This document shows positions 1 through 7,114 of a DNA stretch of 53,553 nt, one piece after another (position 1 is the stretch's first letter; each line of letters begins with the position of its first letter). Source of the DNA: Microcystis aeruginosa W13-11. Lineage in GTDB: Bacteria; Cyanobacteriota; Cyanobacteriia; Cyanobacteriales; Microcystaceae. A program made the translations under genes and the position numbers. The DNA lies in the NCBI GenBank assembly GCA_009995705.1, contig JAADBR010000006.1, positions 1 to 53,553 on the forward strand, given 5' to 3'. A model generated the notes under the pieces. It was given only the letters and a program-made list of their open reading frames with translations, searched no databases and was not told the DNA's origin.

Positions 1-2
1 CT

Positions 3-422
3 CAATTAGTTCGTGAAAACCAAACGATTGTGGTTGAGAATTTAGCCGTCAAGAATATGGTCAAAAACCCGAAATTATCTCAGGCAATATCTGACGTTAG
101 TTGGGGAGAAATCATTCGACAATTAGCCTATAAATGCCGTTGGTACGGCAGAAATTACATCGAAATAGATAGATGGTTTCCCAGTTCTAAACGGTGCAGT
201 AATTGTGGGTATATTGTGAAAGAGCTGCCGTTAAATGTTCGAGAGTGGGACTGTCCGAACTGTGGGACACACCATGACCGAGATATTAACGCCAGTAAAA
301 ATATTTTGGCCGCAGGGCTTGCGGTGTCAGTCTGTAGAGCGACCATAAGACCAGAACAGAGTAAATCTGTTAAGGCAGGTGCGGAACCCCGCAAGGGAAA
401 GAAGCAGAAACCTAAATCGTGA
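3..422 (+). CDS. tnpB: IS200/IS605-family TnpB, C-terminal part (5' truncated by the window edge)
   Basis: Transposon-encoded RNA-guided nuclease of the OrfB/TnpB family; only the last ~140 residues are in the window. The frame is open from base 3, so the GTG at 30 is internal. Counting from that GTG, I see the RuvC-II glutamate in VVENLAVKN (residue 3), a four-cysteine zinc ribbon (C56, C59, C75, C78 in CSNCGY and CPNCG) and the RuvC-III aspartates in HDRDINASKNI (83-85). The basic tail rich in K and G is usual for the family. The stop overlaps the 3' end of the convergent yaaW-like gene, and a perfect 8-bp hairpin just after it is probably the right end of the element. All catalytic residues in this part are kept, so the copy may be functional; tnpA, if any, lies outside the window. 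Confidence 0.9.
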   Translation, partial: QLVRENQTIVVENLAVKNMVKNPKLSQAISDVSWGEIIRQLAYKCRWYGRNYIEIDRWFPSSKRCSNCGYIVKELPLNVREWDCPNCGTHHDRDINASKNILAAGLAVSVCRATIRPEQSKSVKAGAEPRKGKKQKPKS

Positions 423-1242
423 GGTTTGGGAAATCCTCACGAGTCAGACGAATTTGGGCAAGGGCAAAAATAGTCGGGATAATCCGGCCGTAATCAGTAG
501 CGATCGCCTTCCAACCGAGATCAGCAATAAACCAACCCCATAAAGCCGGTCCTACCAAACTTAACACGGTTCTCACGGCTCCGTAGCGGGCTGCCGCCCT
601 AGTCATGCCCTGTTTAGCCGTTTGTAGGGCGATTTGATTAACAATTGTCCCACCCTGGACTAGGGCAGTTTTTGCCCCTTGATAGCGGACAAAATGGAGA
701 GCGAACTGCCCGGCGATATGTTTGAGCAGAATCGGTTTCAGGATAGAATTAATGGCGATGACGCTACTACCTTTGAGGACTATATCAAGGGGATTGTGTT
801 GTAGGTGAACCGGTAAGGGTTGGGGAGTCTGGGAATCCGCGAGCGCCTTTTGAATTTGAATCGAGAGGGATTTTTGTTCCGATGGGGGGAGACGTTTCCA
901 AGCTTTGTTAACCAGATGAAGATAGATTTCCGCTTCAATTTCTGTTGTTGGCATTTTTTGGGAGTAGGGAACCTTGAGAAAATGACAGACACGGACGAGA
1001 ATTTGACGATAACTAACTTTTTCCGTTTGACCTTTTAATACTGTCACACCATCGGCAGCCAGGTAACGAAAACGATCCTCGACGCTATCTAACCAACTTT
1101 CCCAATCTTGACTTTGAACGGCGATTGCATCCGGCGCTCGTAGATAATCGAGAGGGTTAAAACGACGGCAAAAGAGGATGTTAGTGATTTGCTGTAGTTC
1201 CTCCTCGGTGGCTAACTCCAAAGCTGTGCGTAGTTCGTCCAA
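412..1242 (-). CDS. YaaW/UPF0174-family protein
   Basis: 276 residues resembling the UPF0174 (YaaW) family, whose biochemical role is unknown. The N-terminal half (residues ~1-110) has the features I associate with the family: an acidic helix, a conserved FCRRFNPLDYL-like stretch, then a region ending in EIEAEIYLHLVNKAWKRL. The C-terminal half is Ala/Gly rich and hydrophobic with candidate membrane-associated helices (~residues 155-180 and 225-250). The ATG at 1242 opens a purine-rich start. The final residues (REDFPNLTI) are encoded by the hairpin at the end of the neighbouring tnpB element, so the native C-terminus may have been replaced. Family assignment is from remembered similarity. Confidence 0.65.
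   Translation of the reverse strand: MDELRTALELATEEELQQITNILFCRRFNPLDYLRAPDAIAVQSQDWESWLDSVEDRFRYLAADGVTVLKGQTEKVSYRQILVRVCHFLKVPYSQKMPTTEIEAEIYLHLVNKAWKRLPPSEQKSLSIQIQKALADSQTPQPLPVHLQHNPLDIVLKGSSVIAINSILKPILLKHIAGQFALHFVRYQGAKTALVQGGTIVNQIALQTAKQGMTRAAARYGAVRTVLSLVGPALWGWFIADLGWKAIATDYGRIIPTIFALAQIRLTREDFPNLTI
417..442. repeat. Perfect inverted repeat after tnpB; likely IS200/IS605 right-end hairpin
   Basis: TCGTGAGG at 417-424 pairs exactly with CCTCACGA at 435-442 around a 10-nt loop. It begins inside the last codons of tnpB. Subterminal hairpins of this kind are the ends recognised by IS200/IS605 transposases. It also encodes the last residues of the opposing YaaW-like protein, so it could alternatively be a terminator shared by two convergent genes. 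Confidence 0.55.
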
Positions 1243-1339
1243 TGTGGTTTTTCCTCCTGGTCCCCAATAATTAAATCAGTTTCGCTAGTGCCGATTACTA
1301 ATAATATTAACTCAAGGGTTTACAGGATTAGGAAGGCTA

Positions 1340-2284
1340 GTGACAAATTTTTCGATTAAGGTTGGGATCATTGGTGCGGGTTTAGCCGGGTTAACCTGCG
1401 CTCGTCAGTTGTGCGATCGAGGTTATACTGTTAAGCTATTTGATAAGTCTAGAGGCATTGGTGGTCGTTTAGCCACGCGACGGGTTAATCGAGCGAATCA
1501 AGAGATGGCTGTGGATCATGGCTTGCCTTTTTTGACTGTTCAGGGGGAAAAAACGGCGGCTTTAATCGATAATCTCCTGAGAGAGAATATAGTTACTTCT
1601 TGGTTTGATTCTAGCTATGTTGCTCCTTCTGGCATCAATAGCGTGGCGAAATTTTTAGCTCAAGGTTTAGAAATTGAACGAGATTTTTTGGTTACTCGTC
1701 TGGAAAATCGTCAAGGAAAATGGGTTTTAAACAATAACGGTCAAATTCGGGGAGAGTTTTCGGTGATTGTCCTAGCTATTCCCGCCCCGCAAGCAGCGTT
1801 ATTGTTAGAAAACTCTCATATAACCACTATGCCAGAATTGCGATCGATCGTTTACGATCCCTGTTTAACGGTAATGGTGGGTTATGGCGATTCTTTACCC
1901 GCAGTTGCTCCCTCCACCGATATCGCTTGGTTAGGACTTGATAGCAGTAAACGGCAATCATCCCCTGATTATGTCTTTGTTGTGCATAGTAGTGGAGATT
2001 TTGCGGTTAAATATCTCGATAGCGAGGATTTAGAAGCAGTTAAGCTATATTTGCTCGCTCGTGCTTCTTTGCCTCTCCCCGATTGGTCCTGGATTCACCG
2101 TTGGCGTTATGCTTTAGTCCGTCAGGGTTTAGCTGTACCCTGTTTAAGTGTTAATAGTCCTTTACCTCTAGTTGCCTGTGGTGATTGGTGTCAAGGGGGA
2201 GATTTATCGAGAAATTCTTCCCTAGAAACGGCTTTAACTTCTGGGATAGCGGCGGCTAATCAAGTTCAGCAGCTACTCTCTTAA
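1340..2284 (+). CDS. Renalase-like FAD/NAD(P)-dependent oxidoreductase
   Basis: 314-residue flavoprotein of the amine-oxidase/renalase-like group. The N-terminus carries the dinucleotide-binding motif IGAGLAGLTCARQL (about residues 10-23), an acidic residue at the end of the second strand (LFDKSRG) and the GIGGRLATRR stretch typical of these FAD enzymes. The C-terminus has a GDWCQGG...ETALTSG segment matching the second FAD-contacting region. The start is GTG at 1340, preceded by AGGAAGG as a Shine-Dalgarno-like sequence. The substrate cannot be inferred. It stands alone on the plus strand. Confidence 0.8.
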   Translation: MTNFSIKVGIIGAGLAGLTCARQLCDRGYTVKLFDKSRGIGGRLATRRVNRANQEMAVDHGLPFLTVQGEKTAALIDNLLRENIVTSWFDSSYVAPSGINSVAKFLAQGLEIERDFLVTRLENRQGKWVLNNNGQIRGEFSVIVLAIPAPQAALLLENSHITTMPELRSIVYDPCLTVMVGYGDSLPAVAPSTDIAWLGLDSSKRQSSPDYVFVVHSSGDFAVKYLDSEDLEAVKLYLLARASLPLPDWSWIHRWRYALVRQGLAVPCLSVNSPLPLVACGDWCQGGDLSRNSSLETALTSGIAAANQVQQLLS

Positions 2285-2310
2285 GAATCCAGAGACAAGT
2301 TCAAATTCTT

Positions 2311-2340
2311 AGGTTAAGCTTAAGTTAACAAAAGGTTAAG
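2311..2340. promoter_or_regulatory. Candidate Pho box: three 8-bp repeats at 11-bp spacing
   Basis: On the plus strand the units are AGGTTAAG, AAGTTAAC and AGGTTAAG, each separated by 3 bp; on the minus strand they read CTTAACCT, GTTAACTT, CTTAACCT. This matches the cyanobacterial SphR/PhoB-type Pho box (YTTAAYYW-like units with 11-bp period). It ends 3 bp before a TATAAT at 2344-2349 and sits 38 bp upstream of the next start. The orientation is opposite to the downstream gene, which leaves some doubt about its effect. Confidence 0.6.
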
Positions 2341-2343
2341 TAG

Positions 2344-2349
2344 TATAAT
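2344..2349 (+). promoter_or_regulatory. -10 element (TATAAT) for the 84-residue gene
   Basis: Exact TATAAT hexamer 30 bp before the GTG start. No good -35 hexamer is found at 16-18 bp; the repeat array described at 2311-2340 occupies that place, as expected for an activator-dependent promoter. Confidence 0.45.
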
Positions 2350-2378
2350 AATGTTAGGTATCCTATACTGGGGGGTCG

Positions 2379-2633
2379 GTGACAATGGAAAAATTCAATT
2401 CTAAAGATAACTTTCTCTACCCTAAAACCAGCTACAGGGGTTTATTTACGCCACAAAATTTGGTTTTTAACGCTAATTTGCAGGAATTCGCCCTGAGAGT
2501 CTCTTTTATCGCTGGTTTACACACGGGGGGAAAACTTACCTCCACGGAAGCTTACGAGAAAATTAACCAGCTTTGGCAAGAGTTGAATACCAGTCAAAAA
2601 TTCCTACTAGCTAATCATTTTGAGGATGACTGA
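2379..2633 (+). CDS. Small conserved cyanobacterial protein (DUF7219-like)
   Basis: 84 residues, soluble, no signal peptide. The pattern FLYPKTSYRGLFTPQNLVFNANLQEFALRV followed by TGGKLTSTEAYEKI is one I associate with small uncharacterised cyanobacterial proteins (DUF7219-like; from memory). A GTG at 2379 and an ATG at 2385 are both possible starts; GGGGGT precedes both. Function unknown. The upstream candidate Pho box suggests a link to phosphate status. Confidence 0.7.
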   Translation: MTMEKFNSKDNFLYPKTSYRGLFTPQNLVFNANLQEFALRVSFIAGLHTGGKLTSTEAYEKINQLWQELNTSQKFLLANHFEDD

Positions 2634-2970
2634 GATTGAGAGATGGGGGTTTTTCAGTGACCAGTAAACAGTAACTAAAGTGGCACAGTAACAAAAGTGG
2701 GTCAAGTAGTTCTTACGTTATCTCAGAGCTTTCTGGCCATAGCTGGCAGTATTCTGAGAGACTGGGACTGGGTAGGTGGCGACTAATTCCAGTTTAGTCG
2801 TCAGAATCGAATATTCACAAGACTGCGGGTTGTCCATCCGCTCCTGAGCATTGAGGATTTCTAACCGTTCTCCAACATTTGGTGAACTACCTACACTTTT
2901 CTTGCGGGCAAGTGTAGGTTTTCTACCCAACAGATAGCGGAATCGTGGATTTCTTGCGTCCTCCCCTACC
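2634..2970. other. Intergenic region with an isolated hairpin
   Basis: About 340 bp without a gene I can support. It starts with degenerate heptad repeats (CAGTAAACAGTAACTAAAG-like). At 2889-2919 ACCTACACTT and AAGTGTAGGT form a perfect 10-bp stem around an 11-nt loop, followed by TTTTCT on the plus strand. This may be a terminator or a mobile-element end. Confidence 0.4.
2889..2919 (+). terminator. 10-bp perfect stem-loop followed by TTTTCT
   Basis: Perfect inverted repeat with a short T-rich tail on the plus strand. No plus-strand gene ends close by, so a transposon-end role is also possible. Confidence 0.35.
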
Positions 2971-3297
2971 CTATCCTATTTCCAGTTGGCTGTCGTTATT
3001 ATCGATCTGACTGTCTAACAGTATTTGCGTAGGTTTCCATTCCCCATTCATTGTTTGACAAGTACACACCAACCATACAGATTGGTCTCCATTCTCGAAC
3101 TCAAGGTGGCAATCTTGGCAGGTTTCTTGGAAGTTTTGATCCCCGAACTGCAATTCCCCATCTATATTACCGATATGGTCACTAAGCCTCAGTTCGGTGG
3201 GCATCCATTCTCCATCGCGAGCTTGGCACTCAGCACTCAGGATTGTGCTGTTAGGGTCGTAGTTGATACTGCTGCAAGTGTGCGAAAAATTAGGCAT
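2971..3297 (-). CDS. mvn: Microvirin, mannose-binding cyanovirin-type lectin
   Basis: 108-residue CVNH-family lectin that I recognise as microvirin of Microcystis aeruginosa, known to bind Man-alpha-1,2-Man glycans and implicated in cell-cell attachment in strain PCC 7806. It starts MPNFSHTCSSINYDP and has the tandem CVNH half-domains, seen as the repeated patterns ARDGEWMPTELRLSDHI and TMNGEWKPTQILLDSQI. Cysteines lie in CSS, AEC, CQDC and CTC, as expected for the family disulfides. There is no signal peptide. The length equals that of the described protein, with a few apparent substitutions against the sequence I remember. It is monocistronic on the minus strand, next to a candidate MITE. 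Microvirin is not present in every Microcystis strain. Confidence 0.95.
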   Translation of the reverse strand: MPNFSHTCSSINYDPNSTILSAECQARDGEWMPTELRLSDHIGNIDGELQFGDQNFQETCQDCHLEFENGDQSVWLVCTCQTMNGEWKPTQILLDSQIDNNDSQLEIG

Positions 3298-3354
3298 GAC
3301 AACTATGTGTGTTAAAAAATATCGTGATCCAGCATAGTGCCTTAACAGCAGACA

Positions 3355-3518
3355 TTCCGCACCGCTTCATATACTTTTATATATTTTTACACTCCTCAAG
3401 ATGTTTACAATTCTTCACCTTGATCAAAATCCATCATTGTAGTTATAATCCTTACTAGCAAGGGGTGGTCAGCAATATATTAGTAAAAATCATCAATTGA
3501 ATGTTAAGAAGTGCGGAA
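3355..3518. repeat. Candidate MITE with imperfect terminal inverted repeats
   Basis: TTCCGCACCGCTTCATAT at 3355 is mirrored by a sequence ending AAGAAGTGCGGAA at 3518, giving imperfect ~18-bp terminal repeats around an AT-rich 130-bp interior without an ORF. It lies directly upstream of mvn and could carry or move its promoter. No second copy occurs in this window. Confidence 0.4.
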
Positions 3519-3552
3519 AGTGGGATTTAATACTGCACACTTAAAACTCAAA

Positions 3553-3576
3553 TCTGATAACTGATAACTGATAGCT
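3553..3576. repeat. Heptad tandem repeat (CTGATAA units)
   Basis: Three adjacent copies of a 7-bp unit related to TGATAAC. The same family recurs at 6284, 10503, 31365, 47446 and 47525, and as ATTACTG/TTTACTG at 39430. These are the short tandemly repeated repetitive sequences common in cyanobacterial intergenic DNA. Confidence 0.7.
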
Positions 3577-3586
3577 GCACGACTAC

Positions 3587-4867
3587 TTAGTACAAACGCT
3601 TGCGGGGGCGATAATTAGCCACGGATTCCACTAAACCCAAGGCGATAAAATTGGTTAATAAAGATGAACGTCCATAACTTAACCAGGGTAGAGGAATCCC
3701 TGTAATCGGGGCCAATCCCACGGTCATGCTAATATTAAGAATTGCCTGAAAAGCGATCATCGAGAGAACACCGATCGCTATTAAAGAACCGAAGTTTTCT
3801 TTAGCAGTATTAGCAATAACTAACAAACGCCAACAAACTAACCAGAAAGCTATTAAAACTAGAATACTGCCGACAAAACCGAGTTCTTCCCCGACTACGG
3901 AGAAGATAAAATCGGTGTGTTGTTCGGGAATAAAATTTAATTGGGTTTGGGTGCCTTGGTGTAATCCCCGTCCCAATAATTCTCCGGATCCGATGGCAAT
4001 GCGGGATTGAATTAATTGATAACCTCCCCCCAAAGGATTCTTTTCTGGGTCAAGAAATAGGGTTAAACGATCTTTTTGATATTCTTTTAATAAACCCCAA
4101 AAAACCTCGCCTAATTTACCCACTGCCAGATTAGTTGCCACCACGATGAAAGTAGATAAAAAACGGTAGGGAAGGGTAAACCAAGCAAGTACAGCGATGA
4201 TAATTGCTAAAACAATCCAAGCAGGAAAAAGTAAATTAAACAGAAAAACCGATGGGATGGGAGATAAGAGGATAATCATCCAAGGGAGTTTGGCATTAGC
4301 CCAGTAAATCATGCCTAGGGTAATTGCACCAAAGACTAATCCTGTCCCCAAGTCCGGCTGCGCCATAATTAACACCCAGGGGATGGCAGTGACGACAAAG
4401 ACACGAGCGATCGCAAAAAGATGATCGGCGGGACGATGATGTAGGAGGGCTGCCAGGGTGATAATTAAACCTACCTTGGCAAATTCCGACGGTTGCACGT
4501 TAAAACTGCCGATATTAATCCAACTTTGCGCCCCATTCGCCGTCACCCCTAGGACAATTACCGCAATTAGGGAGAGATTGGTGAGAAGATAGGTTAACCA
4601 GTGCCATTTCAGCAGACTTTCGTAACGACAACGGGCCAGAAATGAAGCGATCGCCAATCCCACGCATCCGAATAACCAGTGTTGCCACCAATCGAGAGCA
4701 GTGGTATGTCTTTCGGCACTACGAATCATTAAACCACCGAAAACGGTTAAACCCGTCACCAAAACGAACAAAAGCCAATCAATTTGGGCTATATCCCGGA
4801 AAATAAAGCTAAACTGCTCACTAAAACCGCTTAGTTTCCTACTAACAAGGGACTGTCTTCTCACCAT
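3587..4867 (-). CDS. rodA: RodA, SEDS-family peptidoglycan glycosyltransferase
   Basis: Polytopic SEDS-family protein that polymerises lipid II for cell-wall elongation with a class B PBP. About ten hydrophobic segments are visible. Family motifs include NGAQSWINIG, the QPSEFAKVG segment (extracellular loop), MAQPDLGTGLVF and the C-terminal GIPLPWLSYGRSSL. I chose the ATG at 4867, which has GGGGAGAG just upstream; a GTG at 4879 would add four residues. At ~426 residues it fits RodA rather than FtsW. Its mre partners are not in this window. Confidence 0.9.
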   Translation of the reverse strand: MVRRQSLVSRKLSGFSEQFSFIFRDIAQIDWLLFVLVTGLTVFGGLMIRSAERHTTALDWWQHWLFGCVGLAIASFLARCRYESLLKWHWLTYLLTNLSLIAVIVLGVTANGAQSWINIGSFNVQPSEFAKVGLIITLAALLHHRPADHLFAIARVFVVTAIPWVLIMAQPDLGTGLVFGAITLGMIYWANAKLPWMIILLSPIPSVFLFNLLFPAWIVLAIIIAVLAWFTLPYRFLSTFIVVATNLAVGKLGEVFWGLLKEYQKDRLTLFLDPEKNPLGGGYQLIQSRIAIGSGELLGRGLHQGTQTQLNFIPEQHTDFIFSVVGEELGFVGSILVLIAFWLVCWRLLVIANTAKENFGSLIAIGVLSMIAFQAILNISMTVGLAPITGIPLPWLSYGRSSLLTNFIALGLVESVANYRPRKRLY

Positions 4868-5078
4868 TTCTCTCCCCACATTTACTGACTAACTAGGGTT
4901 TGCTCAATCAATCTAAAAACATTGTTCGATAATACTTTTAGACCTTTTTGAAATCCAAAAGTACCGGTCTTGGGAGTGATCGGGGGGAAAATTCCTGGAC
5001 TTTTTCCCTGAAAATGGGTAAAACCCCACACCCTACACCCCACACCCTGCCCCTAGGGAAAACTTTTCGCCGCAAACC
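4868..5078. other. Intergenic spacer with C-rich direct repeats
   Basis: The spacer between rodA and mrp holds a stretch at about 5013-5053 made of tandem variants of CCCCACACCCTACA. This kind of C-rich filler is frequent in Microcystis intergenic DNA. No gene is seen. Confidence 0.4.
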
Positions 5079-6140
5079 CTAACTATAGGCTGCTACGGAT
5101 ACTTTCGCCGCCACCTGACGAGCGATCGCTATTAGGGCCTTAGCTGAGGCCGATTCTGGTTGCCCTAAAACTACTGGTACACCAGTATCACCGCCTTCCC
5201 GGAGGGATATTTCCAGAGGCACACATCCCAGTAAAGGAATACCCAATTCTTGGGAGGTTTTTTCCCCACCACCGGACCCAAATAGATCATAGGAGCGATC
5301 GGGCTGATCGGGGGGAATAAAATAACTCATATTTTCCACGATACCCAAAACCCGCGCCCCTAGCTGTTGGAACATTTTTAAACCCCGACGCGCATCAATT
5401 AAAGAAACCGTCTGGGGAGTGGTGACAATCACCGTACCGGCTAGGGGGACCGATTGAATTAAAGTTAATTGTGCATCCCCAGTACCGGGAGGCATATCGA
5501 CGATTAAATAGTCTAAATCGCCCCAGTTGACTTGATAGAGAAACTGACGGATAATGCCGTTTAACATCGGACCGCGCCAGATTACCGGTTGATCGGGGTT
5601 GATCAAAAAGCCCATGGAAACCATTTTGATGCCATGGTTGAAAGCGGGTTCCAATATCTCGCCATTTGCACCCTGTACGGTCACTTGTACGTCATTTAAG
5701 CCCAACATTGTCGGCGCGTTGGGGCCGTAGATGTCCGCGTCTAATAGCCCCACTTTTGCCCCTAAATGAGCCAAGGCGACGGCGATATTGACAGCCACGG
5801 TACTTTTTCCCACACCGCCCTTACCACTGGAAACGGCGATAATATTTTTAACCCCCTCCACGCCTTGGCGATCGGGTAAAGCTTTTTGTTGCGGGGTTTC
5901 GGCAGTTACATCCACGGCGACACTTTCCACCCCGGGCAGCTGTTTAACGGCTTTTTGGCAGTCTTCCACGATAAATTCGCGTAAAGGACAGGCAGGAGTG
6001 GTCAAAACTAGGGTAAAGCTAACTTTTCCGCCATCGATCGCCACATTGCGGATCATGTTCAATTCCACTAAGCTTTTTTGCAGTTCTGGATCTTGAACGG
6101 GACGTAATACTTCTAAAATCGATGCGGTATCAAGGGGCAT
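5079..6140 (-). CDS. mrp: Mrp/ApbC-family iron-sulfur cluster carrier ATPase
   Basis: NTPase that carries or assembles Fe-S clusters. It has an N-terminal MIP18/DUF59 domain (residues ~1-85) and a Mrp/NBP35 P-loop domain with the deviant Walker A SSGKGGVGKST near residue 105, switch region DADIYGPNAP and VDMPPGTGD. The start at ATG 6140 gives the usual MPLDTASILEVLRPVQDPEL beginning; a TTG at 6161 would add seven residues. In E. coli ApbC a CxxC follows ENMS; here the equivalent segment is ENMSYFIPPDQPDRSYD with no CxxC pair. That absence bears on how the cluster would be held and, from memory, is shared by cyanobacterial relatives. Confidence 0.93.
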   Translation of the reverse strand: MPLDTASILEVLRPVQDPELQKSLVELNMIRNVAIDGGKVSFTLVLTTPACPLREFIVEDCQKAVKQLPGVESVAVDVTAETPQQKALPDRQGVEGVKNIIAVSSGKGGVGKSTVAVNIAVALAHLGAKVGLLDADIYGPNAPTMLGLNDVQVTVQGANGEILEPAFNHGIKMVSMGFLINPDQPVIWRGPMLNGIIRQFLYQVNWGDLDYLIVDMPPGTGDAQLTLIQSVPLAGTVIVTTPQTVSLIDARRGLKMFQQLGARVLGIVENMSYFIPPDQPDRSYDLFGSGGGEKTSQELGIPLLGCVPLEISLREGGDTGVPVVLGQPESASAKALIAIARQVAAKVSVAAYS

Positions 6141-6283
6141 GGTTTCAGTGTCTCTAGTCAAGTATTGTTCTTATGGTTATTTATCTTAACCTTGATACCG
6201 GCACAGTTATCAGTGGGGAGTGGGGAGTTTTTTGCTGTGAACAGTGAGCAGTAATCAGTGAACTAAAAACTCACACCTGTTCG

Positions 6284-6305
6284 GTGATAACTGATAACTG
6301 ATAAC
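6284..6305. repeat. Heptad tandem repeat (TGATAAC units)
   Basis: Three near-exact copies of TGATAAC between mrp and the MOSC gene, preceded by diverged members (CAGTGAGCAGTAATCAGTGA). Confidence 0.65.
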
Positions 6306-6322
6306 CAATCACCCCCATCTCC

Positions 6323-7114
6323 CTAGATTACGGTAATAGGATCGCCGACTTTAATTGTACCTGTCTTTTCGGGGATGACATTTTCTCCGAACATGATGCC
6401 CCCGGGGAAACGGCGAAAAGTGCTTAAGGTTTTTAAAGGTTCCTGTTGGGGATTTCTCCTACCTGTTTCTTGATCGGTGGTGGTAATAATACAGCGACTA
6501 CAGGGTTTAACCAGAGCATAATTTATCTCTCCAATTGTGATCTTTTGCCAACTACTTTCGCTAAAAGCTCGATCGCTACTAATAACAATATTAGGCCGAA
6601 AACGATTCATCGGCACCGGTGCAACTAAACGCCGATTTAAGTTCTCTAAAGAAGCAGTATTAGTTAATAAAATTGGATAACCATCGGCAAAGCTGACGGG
6701 AGTATGATCGTTCCCTGCATAGCGAGGATTCACAGGACGTGGATAATCGGGAGATTGTCGCAATAAACGACAAGGAATGTCCAGAATTTTCTCGAACCAT
6801 TCGGCAATTTCATCCCCTTGATCCATGGCTATGGTTTGGGATTCCCAGATTTGAACCGCTCTTTTTTCTCCTGTGAAATTAGGCTGAAAAGTCAGGGAAT
6901 CTTGAGATGTTTTCAGAGAAAAATTATCCTCTGTTATGGTGACAGAAACGGTGGCTAACTGCGGATATTCTCTTTGGGTGATAAATTTACCCTTGCCATC
7001 CACTAACATCATTTCCCGATCCCAGAGTAAACCTTTAGGAGTCACTTCAGCTTGGGATAATTGAATACCTCGACAGGATTTAATCGGGTAGATATAGAGA
7101 TCAGTAACCTGCAT
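6323..7114 (-). CDS. MOSC domain protein (YcbX-like)
   Basis: 263 residues with an N-terminal MOSC beta-barrel (MQVTDLYIYPIKSCRG...) and a C-terminal MOSC domain. MOSC proteins handle sulfur or molybdenum-cofactor transfer, and YcbX-type members act in N-hydroxylamine reduction. The putative catalytic cysteine is in KPCSRCIITTTDQETG, followed by the GENVIPEKTGTIKVGD tail typical of the family. Its ATG lies inside the last codons of the upstream glycosyltransferase gene (14-bp overlap), so the two are translationally coupled, although no functional link is obvious. Confidence 0.88.
   Translation of the reverse strand: MQVTDLYIYPIKSCRGIQLSQAEVTPKGLLWDREMMLVDGKGKFITQREYPQLATVSVTITEDNFSLKTSQDSLTFQPNFTGEKRAVQIWESQTIAMDQGDEIAEWFEKILDIPCRLLRQSPDYPRPVNPRYAGNDHTPVSFADGYPILLTNTASLENLNRRLVAPVPMNRFRPNIVISSDRAFSESSWQKITIGEINYALVKPCSRCIITTTDQETGRRNPQQEPLKTLSTFRRFPGGIMFGENVIPEKTGTIKVGDPITVI

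Noticed and set aside
2718..2930. 70-codon minus-strand ORF starting MGRKPTLARKK
   Set aside because: Its start lies within a perfect hairpin and the translation shows no recognisable domain; it probably reads through non-coding or transposon-end DNA.
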